Assembly (NCBI RefSeq): GCF_030145145.1
Contig: NZ_JAQYWD010000019.1
Coordinates: forward strand, 45,245-109,244
From: Desulfobacula sp.
GTDB taxonomy: Bacteria; Desulfobacterota; Desulfobacteria; Desulfobacterales; Desulfobacteraceae
Length of the DNA stretch: 64,000 bases
Reading direction: 5' to 3'
Position 1 is the first letter of the stretch. Each line of letters begins with the position of its first letter. This document shows, piece by piece, positions 8,361 to 17,219 of the stretch. The translations under genes and the position numbers were made by a program. Below the pieces are notes generated by a model. That model ran no database searches. It saw only the letters and a program-made list of their open reading frames with translations, and was not told the origin of the DNA.

Positions 8361-9068
8361 TTATGTATATATTAATGTTGAATGTGCCGTATTGATCATC
8401 GTGATCACATCAAATATCGGTACTCCCCCCGTTGCAGCATGAATAATTTTGGCATAGGGCGGCATATTGGTGCATTCTAACACAATCGCTCCGATATCAG
8501 GATGTGAAGTTATTAGCTTGAGGGCGGTCGTCCTCATCTCCTGTTGGCACTTTTCACGGTCTAGTGTCGGCTTGCCTTTGATAAAAACAGACGAAAATTC
8601 CTCTGCTGTTTCCATGCCGATAATCGCCAAAGGGTAGTGCTCAATCCCGACGGCGGCAAGGTGTTGTTGCGTCAGTGACGTTTTTCGGGCCGTGATGATG
8701 CCGACCTTCTGATCTTTTTTGATAATGGATTGGGCCAGATGAACCTGGAGCAGGCTGGATGAAAAAACGGGAACATTCAATGCCTGGGTCAGTTCTTTGT
8801 GAAACAGGGCCATAAATCCGCAGGAGGTGGCAAGGGCGTAAGCACCCTCCCTGATCAGGGACCGGCCGGCCTCGATAAATGGCTGGATCAGGGTTTTGTC
8901 TGCCTGGATGACCAACCGTTCCGGAGATGCCCCGTTGACAACCTTGTACCGCACCGGAAAGCGAAATGTGGCCGGGTTGCCAATATCCCCCTTGATGCGG
9001 GGGAAGATGGTGTCGAGCATGATGATGCCCATAAACGGGGTGGTGGGTCGGTTGTTTAGCAAATCCAT
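8361..9068 (-). CDS. Aspartate/glutamate/hydantoin racemase family protein
   Basis: 235 residues with the two-fold pseudo-symmetric racemase layout: one Cys in ATSCGF (near residue 85) and the second in LECTNMPPYA (near 200), the pair that acts as acid and base in cofactor-free racemases. Segments MGIIMLD and VGIITARKTSLT fit the Asp/Glu racemase and maleate isomerase/AroM clan. AAAGGGTG precedes the ATG. It sits between the FAD-dependent dehydrogenase genes and the oxidoreductase alpha gene, separated from the former by a mobile repeat. Conversion of a D- or L-amino acid, or a related isomerisation, is likely; the substrate is unknown. Confidence 0.75.
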   Translation of the reverse strand: MDLLNNRPTTPFMGIIMLDTIFPRIKGDIGNPATFRFPVRYKVVNGASPERLVIQADKTLIQPFIEAGRSLIREGAYALATSCGFMALFHKELTQALNVPVFSSSLLQVHLAQSIIKKDQKVGIITARKTSLTQQHLAAVGIEHYPLAIIGMETAEEFSSVFIKGKPTLDREKCQQEMRTTALKLITSHPDIGAIVLECTNMPPYAKIIHAATGGVPIFDVITMINTAHSTLIYT

Positions 9069-9100
9069 TATATATACACCCTTTCAATATGTGTTATGAC

Positions 9101-9243
9101 CTCAACTTTCGGACTTTAGCTTTAATCGACGGGGTCAGGCTTTTTTTATTGTGCTTTTTATCACTATTTCATAACCAGATGGGTAAAAAGTGCCATAAAG
9201 AAAGCCTGACCCCATGTAAAAGTGGTCAACCCCGAAAGTTGAG
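9101..9243 (-). mobile_element. MITE-like element, copy A (143 bp, 7-bp target duplication)
   Basis: Terminal inverted repeats CTCAACTTTCGG at both ends and an internal GGGGTCAGGC/GCCTGACCCC pair. It is flanked by identical 7-bp TTATGAC (9094-9100 and 9244-9250). It is inverted relative to the copies at 38383, 42550 and 57977. The stop codon of the FAD oxidoreductase lies in the right target copy, so insertion occurred at the end of that gene. It encodes no protein. Confidence 0.9.
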
Positions 9244-10671
9244 TTATGACGTTAAAAAGGCCTTGATATCCACCGTTTTCACCGGTACCCGGGACAAAGA
9301 ACAACCCACGTGCCCCGGACTTTTTTGTGTCAATGCCGTAATAATATCAAAAATCACAGGTCCGCAGATCCGTCCCTGGCACCGACCCATACCGCACCGG
9401 GTCGCCTTTTTCAAACTACCCACTGTAGCAAATCCCTGTTGAATGCTCTTTTTAATGGTTCCCATGGTGATCTCTTCACACCGACAGATCATGGTGTCAT
9501 CCGGGATGGCGGCATAGGCGGATGACGGGACCTGGCACAGTTGATTTAAAAAAGACGCATACGCTTTCTGCTGACGGTCAAGAGAAACGAGGGTGTGAAT
9601 GTCTTTTTGAAATTTTATTTTCCGATTTCCAGGAGTTGTTTTACCCAATCTTTTCAGGATGGTCATGGCAGCTAGTTTTCCCTGGATAAAGGATTTTTTA
9701 GCCCCGGCAATGCCCGTAATTTCACCGGCCGCATACACGGACCGGCAAGAAGATTCAAGTGTTTCATCCACCTTTACCATCCAGCCACCCCTATCTTTCT
9801 GGTACTCAAGATCACATCCTGCCTGGACCGGCAACTCGATATTGGGGACAAATCCATACCCAATTGTTAAGGCGCCGGCCAGATAATCGGTTTCTGTGCC
9901 CGGGATCACCTTCCCTTCGGGAGTGGTTTTTGCAACAATCGCGGATTCAAATCCATCCCTGCCCCTGGCTTCGATCATCCTGACGCTTTGACGCATGGGA
10001 ACACGGTTCAGGGCCATCCGGGCGGTGTAAATGGCACCTTCCATCAGCTTGGGCCAGTGATGGCTGATAAGGGGAAGAAACCTCAATTTTTTAATCATTG
10101 GGTTTTCATCCAGGAGCGCTGTGACCTTACCCTGGTTGCCAAGAATTTCTGATGCCAGGACCATCATAAGGGGACTTGTCCCCGCAATCAGGGTATGACG
10201 AGCCGGCAGAACACCATGACTTTTCATCAGGATCTGGGCAGATCCCAGGGACATGACACCCGGCAGGGTCCAGCCTTTAAACGGCAGGTATCTTTCCCGG
10301 GCCCCCGTGGCAAGGATGAGGTGCTCGGCCCGGACCTCAAGAAATTCAGCCGATCCTTTTTCCCCTTTTTCAATATGGACCCAAAGCCGTCTGTCTTTGA
10401 AAATACCCAAAACTTGTGCCTGAAAAAGCCAGTCGATGCTCTGGATTTTATTTATTTTTCGAACCAGATTAAACCCCTTTGACTTCATGCGATCAGGATC
10501 GAATTTTGGAAAACAAGCGGATGTTGGCCGCGTCTTCCTAAGCAGCTGTCCTCCGGTATGGACATTCTCATCAATGATCAATATATCAAGGCCTTGATTG
10601 GCAAGGGTCTCGGCTGCTGAAAGTCCGGCAACGCCTGACCCTACAATGATAACATGGTATTGGGCCTTCAT
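9244..10671 (-). CDS. FAD/NAD(P)-binding oxidoreductase with BFD-like [2Fe-2S] domain (HcnB/sarcosine oxidase alpha-like)
   Basis: 475 residues. An N-terminal dinucleotide fold (IIVGSGVAGLSAAETL, residues 8-23) is followed by a pyridine nucleotide oxidoreductase body with LILATGARERYLPFKGWTLPGV and a second GXG region. The C-terminus carries a BFD-like cluster site: CRCEE near residue 390 and CGMGRCQGRIC near 425. Proteins of this type form the flavin subunit of HcnB, opine oxidase and proline or octopine dehydrogenases. The start ATG overlaps the [2Fe-2S] gene stop by 4 bases. The three subunits probably form one membrane- or cytosol-bound dehydrogenase oxidising an amino acid or opine-like amine. 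Confidence 0.87.
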   Translation of the reverse strand: MKAQYHVIIVGSGVAGLSAAETLANQGLDILIIDENVHTGGQLLRKTRPTSACFPKFDPDRMKSKGFNLVRKINKIQSIDWLFQAQVLGIFKDRRLWVHIEKGEKGSAEFLEVRAEHLILATGARERYLPFKGWTLPGVMSLGSAQILMKSHGVLPARHTLIAGTSPLMMVLASEILGNQGKVTALLDENPMIKKLRFLPLISHHWPKLMEGAIYTARMALNRVPMRQSVRMIEARGRDGFESAIVAKTTPEGKVIPGTETDYLAGALTIGYGFVPNIELPVQAGCDLEYQKDRGGWMVKVDETLESSCRSVYAAGEITGIAGAKKSFIQGKLAAMTILKRLGKTTPGNRKIKFQKDIHTLVSLDRQQKAYASFLNQLCQVPSSAYAAIPDDTMICRCEEITMGTIKKSIQQGFATVGSLKKATRCGMGRCQGRICGPVIFDIITALTQKSPGHVGCSLSRVPVKTVDIKAFLTS

Positions 10672-11015
10672 CTGTCTTCTCCCATATTATTTGCTTCCCG
10701 CTTTTGACAGAGTGCTGATCCGGTGATAATTTCCATTCGATCTTTTACCATGGTCATACAGGCCCGCTGGTCCGGGATATTGTTAATGGTGACCAGACAC
10801 TCGTAACAGATGCCCATACCGCAGAAAATACCCCGGGGGCTGCCTGCTTTTGAGACGCGGAAATTTCGGATGCCTGCAGCTGTCAGCGCGGCATGGACGG
10901 TTTCGCCTTCATAGGCCTTAACAGGACTGCCATTGATCATGAGGGTTATCCTTTGGCCCCTTTGAACAGACGCAATCCTCAAATCCTGACGGATAGTTGA
11001 TGGACATTTAATCAT
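10668..11015 (-). CDS. [2Fe-2S] subunit (HcnA-like) of amino acid/opine dehydrogenase
   Basis: 115 residues. The plant-type [2Fe-2S] ligands are seen in FCGMGICYECLV (three Cys) with a fourth in DQRACMTM, as in HcnA and the sarcosine oxidase Fe-S part. A longer reading frame begins at 11060, but GGAGG 8 bases before ATG at 11015 fixes the start, giving an 8-base overlap with the upstream oxidase gene. This subunit carries electrons between the two flavoprotein partners. Its gene is sandwiched between them with overlaps on both sides, so the three are certainly co-translated. Confidence 0.88.
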   Translation of the reverse strand: MIKCPSTIRQDLRIASVQRGQRITLMINGSPVKAYEGETVHAALTAAGIRNFRVSKAGSPRGIFCGMGICYECLVTINNIPDQRACMTMVKDRMEIITGSALCQKREANNMGEDR

Positions 11016-12180
11016 GGTGTTTGCCTCCATTGCTACCAAACCGGTCCGGGGAAAATGCATCCAAAGGGATATGGATTTTCTGCCCTAACAGCATGCGGGC
11101 CATAAGATCGCCTGTGATGGGTGACAAGGCGATGCCATCCCCTTCGTGGCCGGCAGCCATGAAAAAACCGTCCAGGGACCTGACCGGACCCAGAATCGGC
11201 AAACCATCCGGGGTATAGGGCCTGAGTCCTGCAAAACTTCTGATCACCTGGAAGTTTTCCAGCACCGGCAGGATGGCAGCGGTCTGCCGGATGATTTTCT
11301 TTATGCCGGACAGGGTGTTTTCCCTGTTAAACCCCACAAACTCCCGGGTGGAACCCAACAGCAGGTTCCCATTATCTGCCTGTTCCATGGAGATGCCCTG
11401 ACCAGACTTGTCTGCCAACGAAGGATCATATTTGGCGGCAATATATTTGGCGGAAATCAGGCATCGGGTGAGCACGGGTTTTCCGGCATGGGTTACCACG
11501 ATCTGGCCCCGCCGGGGTTGCACCGGCATGGACATTTCCACCATGTCAGACACCCGCCCTGCCATTGATCCGGCTGCATTCACAACCATATCGGCATCAA
11601 AATTTCCTTGGGTTGTGGCAACCCCTGTCACACGGTTGTTTTTTGTGTGAATGCCCAGCACCTTAGCATGGGTAATGACCCTGGCATGATTTTTTTTTGC
11701 TGCCAGGGCAAGCCCGAGGGTCAGGCTGATGGGATTGACCTGGGCATCCAGGGGCGAAAAAGTTGACCCCATGATGCTGGGTGATAAAAAGGGTTCTTTT
11801 TCAAGGGCCTGGGACTGATCCAGCAACCGGACATCCAGGCCGATGGCCTGTTGTTCTCTTGTGAATTTTTCCATGGCACGATACTCGGCATCGGTCTCGA
11901 TGATCACCATACCACCGGTTTTTTTGAATTCAATGTCAATGGGCAGTTCCCGTTGCAGAGACTCGAACCGATTGAGGCTTTCCATGGCAAGGGAAAGGTG
12001 GACACCCGGTTTTTTGGATTGCATGAAAACCAGGCCGTCACAGGCACCTGAACTGCCGGAAGCCAGATCATTTTTTTCGATCAGGGTCACACAGGCATCC
12101 TGCTTAGCAAGGTGATACGCAATGGAAGTGCCGATGACCCCGCCGCCAATGATGACAATTTGTGGTGAATTTTGTTTCAA
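11008..12180 (-). CDS. FAD-dependent amino acid dehydrogenase, DadA/HcnC family
   Basis: 390 residues with an N-terminal FAD-binding GXGXXG motif (VIIGGGVIGTSIAYHLA, residues 9-25) and the C-terminal GLRPYTPDGLPILGPV and AAGHEGDGIALSP segments shared by D-amino acid dehydrogenases, sarcosine oxidase beta and HcnC. It is the likely substrate-oxidising subunit of the three-gene set. The start is a TTG at 12180 with AAAGGA 8-9 bases upstream; the Rossmann motif begins a few residues later, so nothing is missing. Glycine, a D-amino acid, proline or an opine are possible substrates. The neighbouring racemase-family gene makes a D-amino acid attractive, but this is inference. Confidence 0.85.
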   Translation of the reverse strand: MKQNSPQIVIIGGGVIGTSIAYHLAKQDACVTLIEKNDLASGSSGACDGLVFMQSKKPGVHLSLAMESLNRFESLQRELPIDIEFKKTGGMVIIETDAEYRAMEKFTREQQAIGLDVRLLDQSQALEKEPFLSPSIMGSTFSPLDAQVNPISLTLGLALAAKKNHARVITHAKVLGIHTKNNRVTGVATTQGNFDADMVVNAAGSMAGRVSDMVEMSMPVQPRRGQIVVTHAGKPVLTRCLISAKYIAAKYDPSLADKSGQGISMEQADNGNLLLGSTREFVGFNRENTLSGIKKIIRQTAAILPVLENFQVIRSFAGLRPYTPDGLPILGPVRSLDGFFMAAGHEGDGIALSPITGDLMARMLLGQKIHIPLDAFSPDRFGSNGGKHHD

Positions 12181-12234
12181 ACAATAGTTTCCTTTATCTC
12201 TAATACGTCTACTACTGATGCTTCATGCACAGTT

Positions 12235-14148
12235 TCAGGCGTTTGGTTCATGGGTTATCTTATGGGGCGCCCTGAACTTTAACCACAACGGCCGTAACAA
12301 AATTCCTGCCATGACCAGAATACCCAGTATCCGGATCATGGGTGAATTGAGCAGATCAGGCTTGGCGCATAAAAAGGTGGTAAGACCTGCCAGGACAAAG
12401 AGGCTGCTCTGCAAAACCAGGTTCAGAGGCTTGAAAAAATAGCCGCTCAGTGCTCCTGCAAAAAAGATAATCGCTATCAAAATCATGAGGGTGACCGTGA
12501 TAATTTCAAGGGGGGTACCTTGCATCAGCAATGCCGGGTTGAATACAAAAACATAGGGGATCACAAATCCTGCCAAAGCGAGTTTAAACGCTTCAAAACC
12601 CGTCTGGAGTGGCTTGGACCCGGCAATAGAGGCGGCACAAAAGGCAGGCACACACACCGGCGGGGTCACCCCGGCCAGAACGGCAAAATAATAAACAAAC
12701 AGATGGGCCGGCAGCATATCGACCCCCATGGCCAGCAGGGCAGGTCCGCCGATGGTTATGGCAATAATGTAAGCGGGTGTACAGGGCAGTCCCATACCCA
12801 TCACCAGGGAGGTGAACATGACAAGGAACATGGCCGGCAATAGCTGGCCCCCAGACCAGTTTGTGATGACCGTGGCAATCCCCAGGGCAAGACCGGTATG
12901 GGTGACAATGGCAACCACCATGCCTGCACCGGCACAGGCAAGGGCAATCATGATCATATTCTGACCGGCGAGGCGGAGGGTTTCAAAGATTCTGGCGGGT
13001 GTCATCCGGGTCTCTTTTTTTATGAAACTGACCAAAAAAACTATGGCAATGGCAGCGGTGGCCGCCATAAAAGGTGAATACCCCTTCAGGAGCATCGCCA
13101 CAAGAAAAACCATGGGAATGAGGAGATAGGAATCTTTGAGAATTTGCTTATAAGAGACGATATTTGCTTCTTCCACGCCTCTAAGTTTTTGCTTCTGGGC
13201 AGTATAATGGACCCGTACCACCATGCTGATGTAAAGCAGCAATGATCCCAGCATGGCAGCAATGACGATGTTGATATAGGATATGCCGGTGATCTCTGCC
13301 ATGACAAAGGCCCCCGCCCCCATGACCGGCGGCATGAGCATCCCTCCGGTGGAGGCAGCGGCTTCCACTGCTCCGGCAAATCTGCGCTTGTACCCAAGTT
13401 TTTTCATTAATGGAATGGTGAAGACACCTGTTGAATAAACATTGGCGGCTGCCACACCAGAAATAGAGCCAAAAAGCCCTGAGGAAATGACGGCAATCTT
13501 TGCTGGCCCACCATTACTCTTGCCGGCGATCCTGCAGGCAAGATCGGTAAAAAATTGACCCGTTTTGGTGACCTCCATAAACGCCCCGAAAATGACAAAT
13601 ACGGCCACAAAGGTAGCAGAAACACCGGTAATGGATCCGAAAATACCGGCATCGGTTATAAGATATTGCATTTCAACAACTTCGGCAAAAATAACGGGTT
13701 TGGCATAAAATACCCCGGGAAGATATGGTGCGGCATAAAGATAGACAAAAAAACCGGCAATGAGAGCTGCCATGGCTGGGACCACGGCCCGCCGGACAGC
13801 TTCCAGGAGCAAGACAATCATCAGCGTGCCCAAAACCAGTTCAATGGTCAGAACATCATCCACAAACTCCAGCCGTTCGGTGAGCCGTTCATAGAAATAT
13901 ATAATATAAAGGGGCGGTAACATGGAAAGGCCGGCAAGAATCCAATTGACGATCCCCACGTTTCGATGGCTGTTCTTTTTGAATGCCGGAAACAGGACAA
14001 AGGCTGCCGGCAATAGGAACAACAGATGGATCCCCCTCTGGATGCGGGGCTGAAAAATTCCCATAGTGGCAGTATAGAGTTGAAAAATGGAAAGGATAAC
14101 AAGCCAGACACCAATTGCTTTGCTCTGCCAGGTATTAAGATTTTTCAT
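12235..14148 (-). CDS. TRAP transporter, fused 4TM-12TM permease (TAXI type)
   Basis: 637 residues, strongly hydrophobic, about 16-18 membrane segments. The first 150 or so residues are the small DctQ-like part and the rest the DctM-like large permease, fused as usual in TAXI systems. The segments GLFGSISGVAAANVYSTG, AAASTGGMLMPPVMGAGAF and MGMGLPCTPAYI are characteristic. It imports a carboxylate with a sodium or proton gradient using the periplasmic binding protein encoded just upstream (84-base gap). GGAGG lies before the ATG. Given its neighbours, the cargo is probably an amino acid or other organic acid oxidised by this operon. Confidence 0.93.
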   Translation of the reverse strand: MKNLNTWQSKAIGVWLVILSIFQLYTATMGIFQPRIQRGIHLLFLLPAAFVLFPAFKKNSHRNVGIVNWILAGLSMLPPLYIIYFYERLTERLEFVDDVLTIELVLGTLMIVLLLEAVRRAVVPAMAALIAGFFVYLYAAPYLPGVFYAKPVIFAEVVEMQYLITDAGIFGSITGVSATFVAVFVIFGAFMEVTKTGQFFTDLACRIAGKSNGGPAKIAVISSGLFGSISGVAAANVYSTGVFTIPLMKKLGYKRRFAGAVEAAASTGGMLMPPVMGAGAFVMAEITGISYINIVIAAMLGSLLLYISMVVRVHYTAQKQKLRGVEEANIVSYKQILKDSYLLIPMVFLVAMLLKGYSPFMAATAAIAIVFLVSFIKKETRMTPARIFETLRLAGQNMIMIALACAGAGMVVAIVTHTGLALGIATVITNWSGGQLLPAMFLVMFTSLVMGMGLPCTPAYIIAITIGGPALLAMGVDMLPAHLFVYYFAVLAGVTPPVCVPAFCAASIAGSKPLQTGFEAFKLALAGFVIPYVFVFNPALLMQGTPLEIITVTLMILIAIIFFAGALSGYFFKPLNLVLQSSLFVLAGLTTFLCAKPDLLNSPMIRILGILVMAGILLRPLWLKFRAPHKITHEPNA

Positions 14149-14231
14149 GAATAACCCTCCGGATTTGGAGGCAGGGCTAAAAAAAATGCCCTGCCGTGTT
14201 AAGGTGCAAGACCTGGGTCAAGCAGCCGCCT

Positions 14232-15257
14232 TTACTTCATGTGACCCGCATCTTTATAATATTTTTCGGCACCGGGATGGAGGGGAAGGGCCACATTTTT
14301 CCATCCGGTTTCAGGCTTGAAATTCTTGTTCGCCGGATTGATCGTATACAGTTCGTCCGTATTTTCACAGATGATTTTAATGATGGTATAGGCAATGTTA
14401 TCAGGTACATCCTTGTTAATGATCAGTTCTCCCGCAGATACAACCGTGGGGACATCCGCTTCCTGGCCTTTGTAGGTCCCTTTGGGAATAATGCTTCTGC
14501 CTGAATCCCGGGACAGCGTCCCAAGCGCTTTGTTGAGATGATCAATACAGGCATCAGACAGAGACACAAGGGAAGAATCCCGACTCACGGTCATCTCGGT
14601 AATTGCAGCACCGGGAAGACCCAGATGGGTGAATACAAAGTCAACATGTTTGTCTTTGTACAGGTTGACCATGTCTGAATAAACCGCATGGAAAACCTTA
14701 CCACCGGCTTTTTTTATATCTTCCAGAGAAATGCCGTAAAAATCCAGAATGGTATTCATTAACGGCAGGTCAGATGTGCCTTTCATGGGAGCCGCCAAAT
14801 GGATTTTCTTGCCTGCCTTGACCATTTCTGCCAACTGGTCCATGGAGGTGATCCCTTTGTCTTTTGCCCCCAGGACATGGATGTGATAAATACCGAAAAT
14901 TCCCCCCAGGGAACGGACATCTGGATTGGCTTTTTTATAGACAGGTGCCAGCCCTTTAAAAGCCATTTTGTCCACAAACGTAATGCCCCAGCCAAGGTCG
15001 TCCTTGTGTCTGGAGACCCGGACCGGATTGACCACGCCACCGCCGGGAACCACTTTCAGGATCAGGTTGGGCTCTTTTTCTGCGATCATCCTTGCAATAC
15101 CGCCGGCCTGGACATACCAGCCACCGCCAACGCCGCCGGCCACCCAGGTCATGGTTGTGGATTTTGTCACCTTGTTTGCATCGGCCATGGTTACTGCAGG
15201 CAATGATAGAAAAGCTGCCATTAAAAGGGTTAACAAACAGATAATTGCTTTTTTCAT
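14232..15257 (-). CDS. TAXI family TRAP transporter solute-binding protein
   Basis: 341 residues. A signal peptide (MKKAIICLLTLLMAAFLSLP, cut around residue 25) exports it to the periplasm. The WVAGGVGGGWYVQAGGIARMIAE stretch is split over residues 39-61 and is typical of TAXI binding proteins, as is the MKGTSDLPLMNTILDFYG region near 155. AAGGAG precedes the ATG. It delivers ligand to the fused permease encoded next. TAXI proteins bind glutamate, 2-oxoglutarate and various organic acids; the ligand here cannot be deduced. Confidence 0.93.
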   Translation of the reverse strand: MKKAIICLLTLLMAAFLSLPAVTMADANKVTKSTTMTWVAGGVGGGWYVQAGGIARMIAEKEPNLILKVVPGGGVVNPVRVSRHKDDLGWGITFVDKMAFKGLAPVYKKANPDVRSLGGIFGIYHIHVLGAKDKGITSMDQLAEMVKAGKKIHLAAPMKGTSDLPLMNTILDFYGISLEDIKKAGGKVFHAVYSDMVNLYKDKHVDFVFTHLGLPGAAITEMTVSRDSSLVSLSDACIDHLNKALGTLSRDSGRSIIPKGTYKGQEADVPTVVSAGELIINKDVPDNIAYTIIKIICENTDELYTINPANKNFKPETGWKNVALPLHPGAEKYYKDAGHMK

Positions 15258-15301
15258 TTTCTTTCTCCTTTTTTGATTGTTGATATAGTTACACCCTACA
15301 T

Positions 15302-17017
15302 CTATTTATTGTCATGCTTTTTTTGACGCTGCATCCAGGAATAAACAGGCGGGATTTCATCTGATTCAGGTTCACTTTTCACATCCAGGAAAATAGGGTC
15401 TTTGGATTTGAATGCGATATCCAGGCCTTGAACCAGTTCTTCAGCCGTTTCAATGGACAGTGCCTTTAGACCGAATCCTTGTGCCACCTTTGCCGGGTCA
15501 TTGGCATTAAAATCCACGGAAAAATACTTTTCATTGCAATGGAGTTTCTGCAAGGCCTTGATCCAGCCAAATGAGCTGTTATTGAAATGAATGAGCACGG
15601 CTGGAATATTGAGCCTGGAAATTGTTTCAAGTTCTCCGGCTGACATACCCAGGGATCCGTCCCCGAAAAGCCCAACCAGTTTTGCGTCAGGCCGTGCAAA
15701 GTGGGCACCGACCACCGCCGGGATGGCATAGCCCAGTCCACCATAAGCCCGGGGAATGATAAATCTGGAATCTTTGGCCGCAAGTTTCAGATATCGGGTA
15801 ATATAGGGTGTCGGTGTACCGGCATCAGAGATCACGATGGTGGATTCATTCAAGTGACGGTTGAGTTCGGCAATAATTCGTTGCGGTTTCAGGGGTGTTG
15901 AATCAACCTGAAACGCTTGTTCAGCTTCCTTCCAGAACGTCTGTCGCTGGCTGTTCAATTTGTTTGTCCATTCTGATGTTTCTTTTTGAGTTGTCTTGCC
16001 TTTTAAAAGTGTGACAAGGTCTTCCACTACAAGTTTTGCATCTCCTGCCACACTCAATGTATTTTGAAAATTATTACCCAGCATTTCAGGGTTCAGATCA
16101 ATTTGGAGAATTTTCCGACCCGGCTTCTCAGATGGCATGGACCAGTTGATAGTGGAAACAGACCCCATTTTGCATCCGATATACAAGAGGACATCTGCTT
16201 CTTCCATTGCCCGGTGGGCATGAGGGTGAAAACCGTTATCGCCGATAACACCTAATGCCATGGGGTGGTCATCGGGCATAATCCCCTGGCCTGAAATGGT
16301 TGAAACAACTGGTGCTGCCATCCATTCTGCCATGGACCGAATGGATTCACCTGCCTGGGAATGGTTAGCACCGCCCCCCACAATAATGACCAATTTTTTT
16401 GCCCCTGCCATAAGCTCTACCATGGCTTCCAACTCAACCCGGGCCCCCCGTGTGCGAAAAGCCGGGTAGGTGCAGCAGTTTTCATCAGCGTACAATTCTG
16501 TTGTTTCTTTTGAAAACTCATCATACAGCGTTTCCTTGGGAAACGCCAGGTGAATCGCCCCGGGCCGACCGGTTGTGGCAATCCGGAAAGCCCGCCGCAT
16601 CACCTCTGGAATCTTGTGAACACTTTTAACCACGGAAGCCCATTTTGTGATGGACTCATACAGCTTTTGTGTATCCAGTTCGGTTATGGTCTGTTTGCCC
16701 TCACCCGAAAGGGGGATATCCGATGTGATGACAATGAGAGGGATGGAAGAGGCATTGGCTTCGGCGACTCCGGGAACGGTATAAAGCGAACCGGCACCGC
16801 TGGGGCATTCACAGATGCCGGGCTTATGGCTCAGGCGGGCATAGGCATCTGCCATAAAAGATGCAGAGCGTTCGTCCCTGGCCATGATGTGGCGGATACA
16901 GGATTGGTTATCGTAAAGCGCTTCATAGAGTTTGATGCTGGTATCACCTGGGACACCAAAAATATAGTCGACATGATATTTTTCCAACATTTTGACAATC
17001 GCCTGGGCACCAATCAT
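15302..17017 (-). CDS. Thiamine pyrophosphate-binding enzyme, acetolactate synthase/decarboxylase superfamily
   Basis: 571 residues with the three TPP domains: PYR domain with the catalytic Glu in RDERSASFMADAYAR (near residue 48), a central domain (GGGANHSQAGES), and the PP domain with the GDGSLGMS...NNSSFGW cofactor motif (near 450-480). It is the first gene of the long minus-strand run. It is not paired with a small regulatory subunit, so it is unlikely to be biosynthetic acetolactate synthase. An oxoacid decarboxylase role feeding an aldehyde to AOR would fit the operon; other carboligase or sulfo-metabolic activities in this superfamily cannot be excluded. Confidence 0.8.
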   Translation of the reverse strand: MIGAQAIVKMLEKYHVDYIFGVPGDTSIKLYEALYDNQSCIRHIMARDERSASFMADAYARLSHKPGICECPSGAGSLYTVPGVAEANASSIPLIVITSDIPLSGEGKQTITELDTQKLYESITKWASVVKSVHKIPEVMRRAFRIATTGRPGAIHLAFPKETLYDEFSKETTELYADENCCTYPAFRTRGARVELEAMVELMAGAKKLVIIVGGGANHSQAGESIRSMAEWMAAPVVSTISGQGIMPDDHPMALGVIGDNGFHPHAHRAMEEADVLLYIGCKMGSVSTINWSMPSEKPGRKILQIDLNPEMLGNNFQNTLSVAGDAKLVVEDLVTLLKGKTTQKETSEWTNKLNSQRQTFWKEAEQAFQVDSTPLKPQRIIAELNRHLNESTIVISDAGTPTPYITRYLKLAAKDSRFIIPRAYGGLGYAIPAVVGAHFARPDAKLVGLFGDGSLGMSAGELETISRLNIPAVLIHFNNSSFGWIKALQKLHCNEKYFSVDFNANDPAKVAQGFGLKALSIETAEELVQGLDIAFKSKDPIFLDVKSEPESDEIPPVYSWMQRQKKHDNK

Positions 17018-17039
17018 TTCGATGTTCCTTTCAAGATTT

Positions 17040-17067
17040 AATTAATTATTTAATTAAATAATTAATT
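17040..17067. promoter_or_regulatory. 28-bp AT-only perfect palindrome, probable GntR operator
   Basis: Each 14-base half (17040-17053 and 17054-17067) is the exact reverse complement of the other and contains TTAATTA units; no G or C occurs. It lies directly upstream of the TPP enzyme start and overlaps the -10 region of the predicted leftward promoter, and a half-site ATTTAATTAA recurs at 17163-17172 before the divergent GntR gene. Repression by that GntR protein is the simplest reading. Confidence 0.5.
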
Positions 17068-17090
17068 GCAAAAAAAAAGTTTTGTGTCAA
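17061..17090 (-). promoter_or_regulatory. Predicted promoter of the leftward TPP/TRAP/AOR run
   Basis: Minus-strand TTGACA at 17085-17090, followed after about 17-18 bases by ATTAAT/AATTAA within the palindrome. The -35 box is perfect and the -10 box weak. The only long gap upstream of the run 17017-1920 is here, so this promoter may serve many genes. Confidence 0.4.
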
Positions 17091-17219
17091 GTTAATAAAA
17101 AAATATTTATTGGAACAAATGATAGGGGATTTAAAAAATGGGATGGATGAATTCAACTTGCTATTTAATTAATTTTTTAATAAATTATAATATAATGTTA
17201 AAATCAGAAAAGGATAATA

